The notes under the pieces were generated by a model. That model was not told the origin of the DNA and ran no database searches. It saw only the letters and a list, made by a program, of their open reading frames with translations. Positions 33,459 through 41,129 of a stretch of 64,000 bases of DNA are shown here, piece by piece (position 1 is the first letter of the stretch; every line of letters starts with the position of its first letter). This stretch comes from Alistipes sp. (GTDB lineage: Bacteria > Bacteroidota > Bacteroidia > Bacteroidales > Rikenellaceae): the NCBI GenBank assembly GCA_017624955.1, contig JAGAMA010000029.1:1-64000 (forward strand), read 5' to 3'. Made by a program: the position numbers and the translations under genes.

Positions 33459-34268
33459 ATGAAACGATTTTTCATCACGATATGCCTGCTGATGGTGGCG
33501 GGGGTGGTTTTGGCTGAGGAGGATACGACGGCACAAGCGGTTGTCGAGCCGGTGGAGGAGGCCCTTCCTGCCTCGACCGAGGCGTTGTGGGATATGGCCA
33601 ATACGGCCTACATCAACAACGAGTATAGCCGTGCCGAGGCGATCTACAACGAGATTCTCAAGCGGGGCGAAAGCTCGGCCAAACTCTACTACAACCTGGC
33701 CAATGCCTGCTTCAAACAGGAGGAGCTGGGACGTGCCATCCTCTACTACCATCGTGCGCTGCGCCTGCAACCCGGCGATGCCGACATCCGCTACAATTTG
33801 TCGGTTGCCGAGGCCCGCACGAAGGATACGATCGACAAGATTCCCGAATTTTTCCTCACGACCTGGATGCGCGCCCTGCGCCATACGATGAGCTCGACGG
33901 CCTGGTCCGTGATCTCGATCCTGGCCCTGGTGGTGATGCTCTCGCTGGTGCTCTTCTACCTCCTGGCACGTCGCCTGAGCCTGCGCAAGACGGGCTTCTA
34001 CGGCATGCTGGTTGCGCTCTTTGTCTTTATCCTTACGACCTGGTTCGCCGCCGCAGGGCGCACCGAGCAGATCGGCGAGCACGAGGCGGTGGTTGTCTCC
34101 CTCTCGGCAGCCGTGAAGGCTTCGCCCGACAGCTCCTCGACCGACCTCTTCGTGTTGCACGAGGGTACGGTGGTCGAGATCACGAATCGCCTAGGCGATT
34201 GGTGCGAGGTAATGATTGCCGACGGCAAGAAGGGGTGGACGCAGCAGGGTAAAATCGAAGTGATCTAA
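33459..34268 (+). CDS. batE: BatE-like TPR protein with SH3 domain
   Basis: A 269-residue exported membrane protein. A signal peptide ends VLAEE. Three TPR-like units follow (about 40-125; ALWDMANTAYINNEYSRAEAIYNEIL...YYNLANACFKQEELGRAILYYHRAL). Two transmembrane helices come next (about 145-165 and 180-200), and a C-terminal bacterial SH3 domain (VVVSLSAAVKASPDSSSTDLFVLHEGTVVEI...WCEV) closes the protein. This is the BatE order. It follows batD by 33 bases and precedes recR by five, so recR probably depends on this transcript. Confidence 0.85.
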   Translation: MKRFFITICLLMVAGVVLAEEDTTAQAVVEPVEEALPASTEALWDMANTAYINNEYSRAEAIYNEILKRGESSAKLYYNLANACFKQEELGRAILYYHRALRLQPGDADIRYNLSVAEARTKDTIDKIPEFFLTTWMRALRHTMSSTAWSVISILALVVMLSLVLFYLLARRLSLRKTGFYGMLVALFVFILTTWFAAAGRTEQIGEHEAVVVSLSAAVKASPDSSSTDLFVLHEGTVVEITNRLGDWCEVMIADGKKGWTQQGKIEVI

Positions 34269-34273
34269 CGGCT

Positions 34274-34870
34274 ATGTCGCAACTGTTGCAGGATGTGGTG
34301 GGGGAGTTGCAAAAGCTCCCCGGCATCGGACGAAGAACGGCTTTGCGCCTGGCGATGCACCTCTTGAGAATGGAGTGTGAGTCGGTGGACGGGATGACCC
34401 GCGCCATCGACCGTTTCCGCCACGATATTAAGCATTGTGCGCGGTGCAACAACCTTTCGGATACGGAGCTTTGCCCCATCTGCCAAAGCGAGGAGCGTGA
34501 CCGCACGACGGTCTGCGTGGTGGAGCAGGTGGCCGACCTGCTTTCGATCGAAAATACCCACCAATATCGCGGCCTGTACCATGTCCTGGGGGGCGTTATC
34601 TCGCCCATGCAGGGCATCGCGCCGTCGGATCTGAAGATCGACCTGCTGTGCGACCGCATTGCCGAGGGCGAGATTAAGGAGGTAATCCTGGCTATCTCGA
34701 CCTCCGTGGAGGGCGAAACGACCCTCTTCTACCTCATGAGCCGTCTGCGCCAATTCCCCGAAGTGAAGGTCACGACCATCGCACGCGGTATCGGCTTTGG
34801 CGACGAGTTGGAGTATGTCGATGAGCTGACGATTACCCACGCGCTGATGAACCGTCGCGCGCTGGAGTAG
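34274..34870 (+). CDS. recR: Recombination mediator RecR
   Basis: Helps load RecA on gapped DNA with RecF and RecO. The 198-residue protein has the helix-hairpin-helix KLPGIGRRTALRLAMHLL (about 14-31), a zinc finger CARCNNLSDTELCPIC (about 56-71), a Toprim domain beginning VCVVEQVADLLSIENT and the C-terminal EDELEYVDE-like region (GFGDELEYVDELTI). Length is typical. Its partner recF is 0.9 kb away on the other strand. Confidence 0.97.
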   Translation: MSQLLQDVVGELQKLPGIGRRTALRLAMHLLRMECESVDGMTRAIDRFRHDIKHCARCNNLSDTELCPICQSEERDRTTVCVVEQVADLLSIENTHQYRGLYHVLGGVISPMQGIAPSDLKIDLLCDRIAEGEIKEVILAISTSVEGETTLFYLMSRLRQFPEVKVTTIARGIGFGDELEYVDELTITHALMNRRALE

Positions 34871-34888
34871 AGCGCATGTGATAGTACG

Positions 34889-34919
34889 AAAAAAGGAGAG
34901 CATTTCGCTCTCCTTTTTG
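34889..34919. terminator. Bidirectional terminator between recR and the META gene
   Basis: AAAAAAGGAGAGC/GCTCTCCTTTTT stem with loop ATTTC, A and T runs on both sides, between convergent genes. Confidence 0.9.
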
Positions 34920-34938
34920 TTTGTCGCTCGGGACGGAT

Positions 34939-35367
34939 TTACTGCTTTGCCTGGAATACGGCCAGCAGGTCGTTCTCGGCAAAGAGCATCATCATCTGAC
35001 CATCCATGTCGTAGCGCGTCACCTTGTTCAGCATCTCGACAAAGCGATCCTCGGCCTCCTGGTTGGGGCACATCATACGGGTCATACCGGCATTCTCGAG
35101 CACCAGGTCACGCTTCTCGTTGGTCGAGTAGGTAGCCGTCAGGTGGTTGCACTCGCCCACACCGGCAAAGCGGTTCTCCTCGGCAAAGAACTGGATCGTA
35201 TATTTCCCCTCTACGGGCTGGATGCTCTCGCCACCCAGCTGTACGAGCTGCCACTCGGTACCCTCGAGCGGCTTCTGGTTCTTCTTCTGTACGGCGCGGC
35301 AGTTGCAGCACCCTACCAGCACGGCCACCAGGGCGGCAATGCTCAGCATCTGATAAAAGATCTTCAT
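34939..35367 (-). CDS. META-domain (HslJ-like) lipoprotein
   Basis: A 142-residue predicted lipoprotein (lipobox VLVGC, Cys20, with further Cys22/24) followed by one META domain: LEGTEWQLVQLGGESI, YTIQFFAEENRFAGVGECNHLTATY, LENAGMTRMMCPNQEAEDRFVEMLNKVTRYDMDGQMMMLF. The family is linked to heat-shock HslJ and novobiocin tolerance in E. coli; the molecular role is unclear. Monocistronic with its own promoter. Confidence 0.88.
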   Translation of the reverse strand: MKIFYQMLSIAALVAVLVGCCNCRAVQKKNQKPLEGTEWQLVQLGGESIQPVEGKYTIQFFAEENRFAGVGECNHLTATYSTNEKRDLVLENAGMTRMMCPNQEAEDRFVEMLNKVTRYDMDGQMMMLFAENDLLAVFQAKQ

Positions 35368-35398
35368 GTTTCTATGTGTTTAATGGTGTTTTCGTTTG

Positions 35399-35429
35399 CA
35401 AAGATAGTAACGAAACTTGATACCGACAA
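35399..35429 (-). promoter_or_regulatory. Promoter of the META lipoprotein gene
   Basis: On the minus strand TTG (35427-35429), 20 bp, TATCTTTG (35399-35406), 31 bases before the ATG. Confidence 0.75.
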
Positions 35430-35442
35430 ATTGTGTCGAAGG

Positions 35443-35733
35443 CTAACGAATAATGACGGCATTGACGAGGCGCACGCCCACCTGCTCGTTGAGGGCATCG
35501 CGCAGGGCATCGCGCTGATAGAACAGCTCTTGGCGCAAGACGGCACTGCGGATGCGCGCGTGCAGGATGTGGTTCTCCAGGCGTAGCTCGGTCGTCTCGT
35601 TGGCGATACGTTCGCCTACCACCGTGCGCCACGTTTCGGGCAGCTTCCCTTCGGCTACCTTGGCGGCGATGTAGGGGCGGCGGAAGAACTCCTCCAACAG
35701 CTCGCCCATGAGTTGGGTTTTGGTGCGACGCAT
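35443..35733 (-). CDS. DUF721 (DciA-like) protein
   Basis: A 96-residue protein with the DUF721 pattern: MGELLEEFFRRPYIAAKVAEGKLPETWRTVVGERIANETTELRLENHILHARIRSAVLRQELFYQRDALRDALNEQVG. DUF721 includes DciA, the helicase operator that works with the replicative helicase, and the KH-like fold suggests nucleic-acid binding. It starts three bases after recF, the usual Bacteroidota pairing, supporting a replication/repair role. Confidence 0.85.
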   Translation of the reverse strand: MRRTKTQLMGELLEEFFRRPYIAAKVAEGKLPETWRTVVGERIANETTELRLENHILHARIRSAVLRQELFYQRDALRDALNEQVGVRLVNAVIIR

Positions 35734-35736
35734 CGT

Positions 35737-36840
35737 TTACGCTTCGAGGGTTTGGTCCGAGGCTGCGCCATCGGTGACATGATACAGGGTATATTGCGCA
35801 CCGGCGCGATCGAGGATCCGGCTCAGGCGCGTGGGGTTGCAGTCGGTGATGATGATCTGGCCGAACTTTTCGTCCGCCACGAGGCGGATCAGCTGCTCGA
35901 CACGCCCCGCATCGAGCTTGTCGAAGAGATCATCGAGCAAGAGAATCGGCTTCTCGTCCGCCTCGCGCGCCAGGAGCGTGTATTGCGCCAGCTTGAGGGC
36001 GATGAGGAAGGACTTCTGCTGCCCCTGCGAGCCATATTTGCGCAACGGGTAGCCCCCGATTTTGAGGCTCAGGTCGTCGCGGTGAATACCTGCCGTAGTG
36101 AATTCATTGACAAGGTCTTTCTGTCGTGCGGCCTGCAATATTTCGCGCATCGGGCGCTCCGAAAGTTCCGATTTGTAGTGCAGCTCTACCTGCTCACGAT
36201 CCTCCGAGAGGAGGCGGTAGAACTCCGCCACGAGGGGTTGCAACTCGCTCACCACCTGCTCTCGGCGTGCATGGATCTTCTCGCCATGCTCCGCAAGCTG
36301 CTCGTCGTAGATCGAGAGCATCACCTCGTCGGGTTGCATCTTCAGCAGGCGGTTACGCTCCGCAAGAACGGCGTTGTAGCGGATCAGCGCGGCGAGGTAT
36401 TGGCGGTCGATGGTTGAAAGAAAGGCGTTGAGGAAGCGGCGGCGCTCCTCGGCGGCATCGCTGATCAGAGCCGAGTCGGCCGGCGAGATGACTACCGCCG
36501 GAATCAGCCCCACATGGTCCGAAAGTCGCTCGTACTCCTTGCCGTTGCGCTTGAGCACCTTGCCCCCCTTGCGCGAGAAGGAGCATACGACCTGCTCCTG
36601 GCGGTCGTGGTCGGTCGTGTAGAGCCCCTCGGCCAGGAAGAAATCCGCTCCGTGGCGGATCGTCTGTCCGTCGGTCATGCCGAAGGCCGACTTACACATC
36701 GAGAGGTAGTGAACCGCATCGATGTAGTTGGTCTTGCCCGCCCCGTTGTCACCCACCAGGCAGTTGATCCCTCGACCGAAGTGCAGTTCGCTTTCGGCGA
36801 TGTTCTTGAAATTCAGTAGCGCGAGTTTTCGTAGATACAT
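35737..36840 (-). CDS. recF: DNA replication and repair protein RecF
   Basis: SMC-like ATPase that binds gaps and recruits RecOR. The 367-residue protein has Walker A in LVGDNGAGKTNYIDAVHYLSMCKSA (about 31-55), the SPADSALISDAAEERRRFLNAFLS region, an ABC-signature-like YGSQGQQKSFLIALKLAQ and Walker B ILLLDDLFDKLD. A -7 box (TAACTTTG, 36845-36852) ends only four bases before the ATG, so the transcript may be leaderless. Followed by DUF721. Confidence 0.95.
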   Translation of the reverse strand: MYLRKLALLNFKNIAESELHFGRGINCLVGDNGAGKTNYIDAVHYLSMCKSAFGMTDGQTIRHGADFFLAEGLYTTDHDRQEQVVCSFSRKGGKVLKRNGKEYERLSDHVGLIPAVVISPADSALISDAAEERRRFLNAFLSTIDRQYLAALIRYNAVLAERNRLLKMQPDEVMLSIYDEQLAEHGEKIHARREQVVSELQPLVAEFYRLLSEDREQVELHYKSELSERPMREILQAARQKDLVNEFTTAGIHRDDLSLKIGGYPLRKYGSQGQQKSFLIALKLAQYTLLAREADEKPILLLDDLFDKLDAGRVEQLIRLVADEKFGQIIITDCNPTRLSRILDRAGAQYTLYHVTDGAASDQTLEA

Positions 36841-36844
36841 AGTG

Positions 36845-36852
36845 CAAAGTTA
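36845..36852 (-). promoter_or_regulatory. -7 box abutting the recF start codon
   Basis: TAACTTTG on the minus strand, four bases before the ATG. If used, transcription would start at or next to the ATG. No TTG at 19-23 bp, so it is uncertain. Confidence 0.5.
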
Positions 36853-36912
36853 AGAAAAAAGCGCTGTAAACCGCATAAAAGAGCGTGGGAAATAAATTTT
36901 AAACACTTTTTA

Positions 36913-36942
36913 TTGCGCTTTGTGAATAGTTTTGTATCTTTG
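36913..36942 (+). promoter_or_regulatory. Promoter of the TPR-ribH pair
   Basis: TTG (36913-36915), 19 bp, TATCTTTG (36935-36942), 43 bases before the ATG. Confidence 0.8.
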
Positions 36943-36985
36943 TTCGCTAATAAGGCAAATTATAAACTAAAAACAAAATAAAACT

Positions 36986-37669
36986 ATGGCAAAACAGAAC
37001 ATCGCCGAGCCCGAAGCACTGGGCCAGGCCATGAACAAGACCGAGCTCTTTTTCGAGAACAACGGTCGCAAAGTAACCTATGTATTCCTCGCGCTGCTGG
37101 TGCTGGGCCTGGCCATCTATGGCTACCGCGCCCTCATCGTACAGCCCCGTGCCGAGAAGGCTTCGGAGCTGCTGGCCGAGGCTCAGGCTCGTTTCAATGA
37201 GGGGACGCCCGATTTCGAGCTGGCACTCAATGGCGATGCCAACGGTGTCGGTTTCCTCGACGTGGTTGATCAGTATGGTTCGACCGCTGCCGGTAACCTC
37301 GCCAAGCACTATGCCGGTATCTGCTACCTGCGCACGGGCGATTTGGAGAACGCCGCCGCTTACCTGAAGAAGTTCAAGGCCGTGAAGGGTCTTGCAGGTG
37401 CTGTGATCAACGCCCAGAACTACGGTCTGCAGGGTGATGTAGCCGTTGAGCAGGGTGACTATAAGGGTGCTGTGGCTCTCTTCAAGAAGGCCGTAGCTGC
37501 TGCCGAGAACAACCTCACGGCTCCCCTCTACCTGCGCAAGGCCGCCATGGCCGAGCAGGCTGCCGGTAACGCCGAGGCTGCCCGAAAGCTCTACAAGCAG
37601 ATCATGGAGCAGTATCCCGCTTCGATGGAGGCCCGCGATGCCGACAAGCTGATGGGTACGGTTCGCTAA
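36986..37669 (+). CDS. Membrane-anchored TPR protein (YfgM-like)
   Basis: A 227-residue protein with a short cytoplasmic N-terminus, one transmembrane helix (about 30-50; VTYVFLALLVLGLAIYGYRALI) and a periplasmic helical domain with TPR-like units (AKHYAGICYLRTGDLENAAAYLKKF, GDVAVEQGDYKGAVALFKKAVAA, AAMAEQAAGNAEAARKLYKQIMEQYP). The layout resembles YfgM, a periplasmic chaperone-network protein, or other tetratricopeptide scaffold proteins. Function is inferred only from fold. It precedes ribH by 42 bases. Confidence 0.8.
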   Translation: MAKQNIAEPEALGQAMNKTELFFENNGRKVTYVFLALLVLGLAIYGYRALIVQPRAEKASELLAEAQARFNEGTPDFELALNGDANGVGFLDVVDQYGSTAAGNLAKHYAGICYLRTGDLENAAAYLKKFKAVKGLAGAVINAQNYGLQGDVAVEQGDYKGAVALFKKAVAAAENNLTAPLYLRKAAMAEQAAGNAEAARKLYKQIMEQYPASMEARDADKLMGTVR

Positions 37670-37711
37670 ATAAAGCAGGTTACGTTATAACAATAGGTAA
37701 GATTTTCCGAT

Positions 37712-38242
37712 ATGGCTACTGCCCACCACAACCTCTCGCAGTTTGATTCTCCGCTGCCCTCGGCTGCCGATATGCGCTTCGGTATCGTCGTGGCGGAGTG
37801 GAATCGTGAGGTGACCGAGGCCCTCCTGGAGGGTGCCGTGCGCACGTTGCGCGCCGCCGGTTGCCCCGATGTCAATATCCAGATCAAGTATGTTCCCGGC
37901 ACCTTTGAGCTGACGCTTGGCGCGCAGTTCTTTGCCGAATATACCGAGGTGGATGCCGTCATTGCGCTGGGTTGTGTGATTCAGGGGGAGACGCGCCATT
38001 TCGATTTCATCTGCCAGGGTGTGACGCAGGGCATTACGCAGGTGCAACTGCATTGGAACATGCCGATCGCCTTTGGTGTGCTGACGGTGGAGAACCAGCA
38101 GCAGGCACTCGATCGTTGCGGTGGTCGCCACGGCAATAAGGGCGATGAGGCCGCCGCTGCCGCGATCCACATGGTCAAGATGCAGCTTGATATGGAGGCT
38201 GTGTCGCCCAATAAGGAGCGCGACATCCACTCGGTGAACTAG
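37712..38242 (+). CDS. ribH: 6,7-dimethyl-8-ribityllumazine synthase
   Basis: Penultimate enzyme of riboflavin synthesis. The 176-residue protein shows FGIVVAEWNREVTEALLEGA, VPGTFELTLGAQFFAE, VIALGCVIQGETRHFDFIC and PIAFGVLTVENQQQALDR, the conserved lumazine-synthase blocks including the His of the catalytic loop (ETRHFD). It is slightly longer than the E. coli enzyme at the C-terminus. Linked to an upstream TPR gene; no other rib genes are present. Confidence 0.97.
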   Translation: MATAHHNLSQFDSPLPSAADMRFGIVVAEWNREVTEALLEGAVRTLRAAGCPDVNIQIKYVPGTFELTLGAQFFAEYTEVDAVIALGCVIQGETRHFDFICQGVTQGITQVQLHWNMPIAFGVLTVENQQQALDRCGGRHGNKGDEAAAAAIHMVKMQLDMEAVSPNKERDIHSVN

Positions 38243-38363
38243 GAAGCTGTCTAACAAGGCTGCTTTGTCGTTACGCTCGCCTTCGAAATCCTCACATACG
38301 CTTCAGTATGCTGCGGTTTCTCAGGCTTCGCAAGCCTAAAATCAGCTCTTGTTATACATCTTC
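38243..38363. repeat. Dispersed hairpin element, family 2, copy A
   Basis: Ends are inverted: GAAGCTGTCTAACAAG (38243-38258) and CTTGTTATACATCTTC (38348-38363). Inside are an apical stem CATAC/GTATG and a GGCTT/AAGCC hairpin. The second copy is at 52716-52835; both are followed at once by a similar terminator. Confidence 0.78.
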
Positions 38364-38370
38364 TAACCTA

Positions 38371-38405
38371 AAGCGTGTCCAATGAAGTTTGGACACGCTT
38401 TTTTG
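38371..38405. terminator. Terminator attached to repeat copy A
   Basis: AAAGCGTGTCCAA/TTGGACACGCTTT stem (loop TGAAGT) with TTTTTT on the plus strand, between convergent ribH and the response regulator gene. Confidence 0.88.
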
Positions 38406-38410
38406 TGCTT

Positions 38411-39100
38411 CTATCCTCGCACCTGCAACCTATACCCCACGCCACGGATGCTCACGATCTCGATGCTCGGTTCGGCGGCGAAGTGTCGCCTCAGGCGCGA
38501 AATGTAGACATTGAGCGAACGGAGGTTGAAGAAGTTGTCGTCGCCCCACAATTCGCGCAGCAGGGCCGAGGCCTCGACCACCTGCCCTGCGTGGCGACAA
38601 AGCCACGCCAGAACGGCCGCCTCGCGCGCTGCCAGGGGGATCTCCTCCTCCCCGCATCGGAGCAGGTTGCGCCCCACGTCAAAGGTATAGCGCCCCAGCG
38701 AGTAGCTCGCCTCGTGCTCATCGCGCTGCCCTAAACGACCCGCCAAGGCGCGCACGCGCACGATCAACTCGTCAATGGCAAAGGGCTTACGCAGGAAGTC
38801 GTTGCCGCCCACCTCGAACCCCTTGACGACATCTTCGGTCGAGGAGCGCGCCGTGAGGAAGAGCACAGGTGCCGTGCACCCCTCTTTGCGCAGGCGTTTG
38901 ACCATCGAGAAACCATCCAGGCGGGGCATCATGATATCGCTGACGATGACATCAAACGAGCGTTCATGCGCCCGTGCATACCCCTCCTCGCCATCGTAGG
39001 CCGACGTGACCTCGAAGTCGCGCCCACCAAGCGTGTCGCAGAGGATCTCGGCCAGGATGCGCTCATCCTCGACCAGCAGCATTGCAATCTTTTTAGCCAT
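38411..39100 (-). CDS. OmpR-family response regulator
   Basis: A 229-residue two-domain regulator: receiver domain (1-120) with phospho-acceptor Asp55 (VIVSDIMMPRLDG), Thr/Lys switch residues in LFLTARSSTEDVVKGFEVGGNDFLRKPF, and a C-terminal winged helix ending NVYISRLRRHFAAEPSIEIVSIRGVGYRLQV. Its kinase gene overlaps its start by eight bases. The intergenic TTAACA repeats (40365-40390) upstream of the operon match the 10-bp-period direct repeats that this family binds. Similar in layout to the Bacteroides RprXY system. Confidence 0.93.
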   Translation of the reverse strand: MAKKIAMLLVEDERILAEILCDTLGGRDFEVTSAYDGEEGYARAHERSFDVIVSDIMMPRLDGFSMVKRLRKEGCTAPVLFLTARSSTEDVVKGFEVGGNDFLRKPFAIDELIVRVRALAGRLGQRDEHEASYSLGRYTFDVGRNLLRCGEEEIPLAAREAAVLAWLCRHAGQVVEASALLRELWGDDNFFNLRSLNVYISRLRRHFAAEPSIEIVSIRGVGYRLQVRG

Positions 39101-40307
39101 TTGCAGGAATTTTCAGGGTGAAGGTGGAGCCCACGCCCACGCGGCTCTCGACCGTGAGTGTGCCACCGTGGCGCTCGGCTACGCGACGGGCGTAGTAGAG
39201 CCCCAGCCCATAGCCACGCACCGACTGCACATCGCCCTGCGGTACGCGGTAGAACTTCTCGAAGAGGTGCTCCAGGTGCTCACGGGCGATGCCTCGTCCG
39301 TTGTCGCGGATGGCAAGCAGCAGCCACCCCTCCTTCTCCGTGGCCGAGAGGTGAAGTGTGGGTTCGCGGTCGGTATATTTCAGGGCATTGTCCAACAGGG
39401 TTGAGAGGAGGTTTTGCAGGTGGAAACGGTCGCCCGTCATCACAAGCTCCTCACGGCAGTCGATCGTTAGCGCGGCTCGTCCCTCCAACCGAATCCCCGA
39501 GGTGACCTCCTCCATGAGCTCGCGCACGGGGATCAGGACAGGGTTATGGCTCACCTCGCGCCCCTCGACCGAGACGGAGAGGATGCGTTCGATCATCTCC
39601 GAGAGTTGCGTGAGCTGATTCTCGACCACCTCCAGGTAGCGACTGCGCCGCTCTACATCGGCCTCGGCCGAGAAGTTGCGCAGGGCATCCGTCGCGGTCA
39701 CAGCCACCGAGAGGGGTGTTTTCAGTTCGTGGGTGATGTTGTTCGTGAAGTCGCGCCGCATCTCTTCGAGGGTGCGCTGGTGCATCATCGTCCGAACAAG
39801 GTAGGCCAGCACCAGGGCCAGGAGCACGACAATCGCCACGGAGGAGATGACGAGCACCCACATCTCGCCCCAGAAGCGTTCCACGGGGCGCGCGTAACAG
39901 AGGCGCAGGGCAAAGACCCCATCGTCGTCGATCTCGATCAGGGCGGTGTGCGGATGCGGAATCTCCTCCTCCGCGAGGCGGCGCATCACCACGCGATCCT
40001 CCAGCGTGCGGTCGATGATCTCGGCCTGCCACACGGTCATCGCATCCAGCTCCAGTAGCGCGGGATCGAACGTGAGGGCAAAATCATCCAGGTCGATGTT
40101 GATGCGTTGAGCCGCCACCAACCCCGGGATGGCATCCATGCGGAAACTCTTATAGACCGATTTGTAGGCGGCCGACTCAACACGGCGCTGAAAATCGCTC
40201 TCCTGCTCACGGTACATCTTCGTCACCCACCAGCACTGCACCCCCGCCAACAGGGTCAGCGAGGCTACTATGAGGAGCGAAAGATTCCGAAAATAGGTGC
40301 GATTCAT
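39093..40307 (-). CDS. Membrane sensor histidine kinase
   Basis: A 404-residue kinase with N-terminal transmembrane helix (about 8-28), a periplasmic sensor region (30-148), a second helix (about 150-172), HisKA with NNITHELKTPL (His193) and a HATPase domain with DNALKYT, DNGRGIA and GYGLGLYYARRVAERHGG. The input signal is unknown. It is the first gene of the operon and overlaps the regulator gene by eight bases. The promoter and operator lie directly upstream. Confidence 0.93.
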   Translation of the reverse strand: MNRTYFRNLSLLIVASLTLLAGVQCWWVTKMYREQESDFQRRVESAAYKSVYKSFRMDAIPGLVAAQRINIDLDDFALTFDPALLELDAMTVWQAEIIDRTLEDRVVMRRLAEEEIPHPHTALIEIDDDGVFALRLCYARPVERFWGEMWVLVISSVAIVVLLALVLAYLVRTMMHQRTLEEMRRDFTNNITHELKTPLSVAVTATDALRNFSAEADVERRSRYLEVVENQLTQLSEMIERILSVSVEGREVSHNPVLIPVRELMEEVTSGIRLEGRAALTIDCREELVMTGDRFHLQNLLSTLLDNALKYTDREPTLHLSATEKEGWLLLAIRDNGRGIAREHLEHLFEKFYRVPQGDVQSVRGYGLGLYYARRVAERHGGTLTVESRVGVGSTFTLKIPANG

Positions 40308-40329
40308 CGGTCGTGTGGTTCTATATATA

Positions 40330-40359
40330 CAAAGGTAGGGATAAAATCGGCTCGCGCAA
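40330..40359 (-). promoter_or_regulatory. Promoter of the two-component operon
   Basis: On the minus strand TTG (40357-40359), 19 bp, TACCTTTG (40330-40337), about 23 bases before the kinase ATG: an exact consensus match. Confidence 0.82.
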
Positions 40360-40364
40360 CGGAG

Positions 40365-40390
40365 TTAACATTAGTTAACATTTCTTAACA
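40365..40390. promoter_or_regulatory. Probable response-regulator operator: three TTAACA repeats
   Basis: TTAACA occurs at 40365-40370, 40375-40380 and 40385-40390, exactly 10 bp apart, with a weaker fourth copy TTTGAC at 40395-40400. OmpR/PhoB-family regulators bind direct repeats of about one helical turn. The array lies six bases upstream of the kinase promoter and next to the promoter of the divergent gene. Confidence 0.72.
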
Positions 40391-40395
40391 CATTT

Positions 40396-40429
40396 TTGAC
40401 TTTGGTGCACCGATTACGCCCTATCTTTG
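40396..40429 (+). promoter_or_regulatory. Promoter of the plug-like protein gene
   Basis: TTG (40396-40398), 23 bp, TATCTTTG (40422-40429), about 65 bases before the ATG. The TTG overlaps the fourth, degenerate operator repeat. Confidence 0.68.
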
Positions 40430-40493
40430 CTCTTGGAAAAACCGGTAAACTTCCACAAACTCTATTTGTGTAATCTAAAAACGAAACAAAACC

Positions 40494-41087
40494 ATGAAAA
40501 AGTATTTGTTGGCGCTCGTAGCCGTGATGGGCATCACGACCTTGATGGCGCAGGAGGCAACCAAGACCCTCTACATTGTCGATGGCGTGGTCGTTGCGAA
40601 GGATGTCTTTGATTCGCTCAATCCCGACCAGATTCAAAATGTCGATATCTTCAAACAGATCGAAGGGGCTGTGGTTGTGACGACGAAGGCTGATCCGAAG
40701 GAGTTGAACGGTCTGCATGGCCGCCTGCACGTCATCAGCCTCGATAAAAAAACGGGCGATCAGAAGGAGTCGAAAACGACAACCGTGCATTTCAAAAAGC
40801 AGGAAGGCACCGCCTCGGTTGAGGAAAACGAGGAGAAGATATTGGTCATCGGCGGTGAGTCGAGCGTGGTAACCACCACCAAGTCCAAGACGACGGAGGT
40901 GGCTAACCCCCTGATCCTGCAAAAGAAGAAGGATGGCGAGATTGAGGTACTGCCTCCCGATGCCATCAAAAAGATGGACCCCAACACGATTCAGGCGATT
41001 TCGGTGCTCAAAGGCGCTGACGCGAACAGGGCCTACGCCAAGTATGGCGATGTGAAGGATGGCGTGATTGTCATCGAGCTGAAGTAG
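40494..41087 (+). CDS. Secreted stand-alone TonB-plug-like protein
   Basis: A 197-residue exported protein (signal peptide ending LMAQ, about residue 19). The rest is two plug-like units. The first (about 23-65) reads TLYIVDGVVV...LNPDQIQNVDIFK...VVVTTK; the second (about 150-197) reads MDPNTIQAISVLKGADANRAYAKYG...GVIVIELK. This is the pattern of the TonB-dependent receptor plug domain (D-I-x-x-I-x-V-L-K...Y-G...G-V-I-x-I), but no barrel follows. It is divergent from a two-component system, sharing its operator region, and so is a probable regulon member. Could be a periplasmic interaction module or a sensor-associated protein. Confidence 0.7.
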   Translation: MKKYLLALVAVMGITTLMAQEATKTLYIVDGVVVAKDVFDSLNPDQIQNVDIFKQIEGAVVVTTKADPKELNGLHGRLHVISLDKKTGDQKESKTTTVHFKKQEGTASVEENEEKILVIGGESSVVTTTKSKTTEVANPLILQKKKDGEIEVLPPDAIKKMDPNTIQAISVLKGADANRAYAKYGDVKDGVIVIELK

Positions 41088-41129
41088 CTTCCCGAGCAGA
41101 AGATAAAGAACAGAGAAGCGATAAAAAAG

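Noticed and set aside
31047..34160. Open frame of 1037 codons antisense to fumarase, batD and batE
   Set aside because: It runs opposite three well-recognised genes, its composition (His, Arg, Leu, Asp, Gly) is the mirror of their codon bias, and it lacks any recognisable domain or promoter.
35443..36840. Replication origin near recF
   Set aside because: No dnaA, dnaN or gyrB adjoin and no cluster of DnaA boxes was seen.
40365..40390. Direct repeats as a CRISPR or replication iteron
   Set aside because: Three 6-base words at 10-bp period between divergent promoters fit a regulator site; no rep gene or AT-rich origin features are present.
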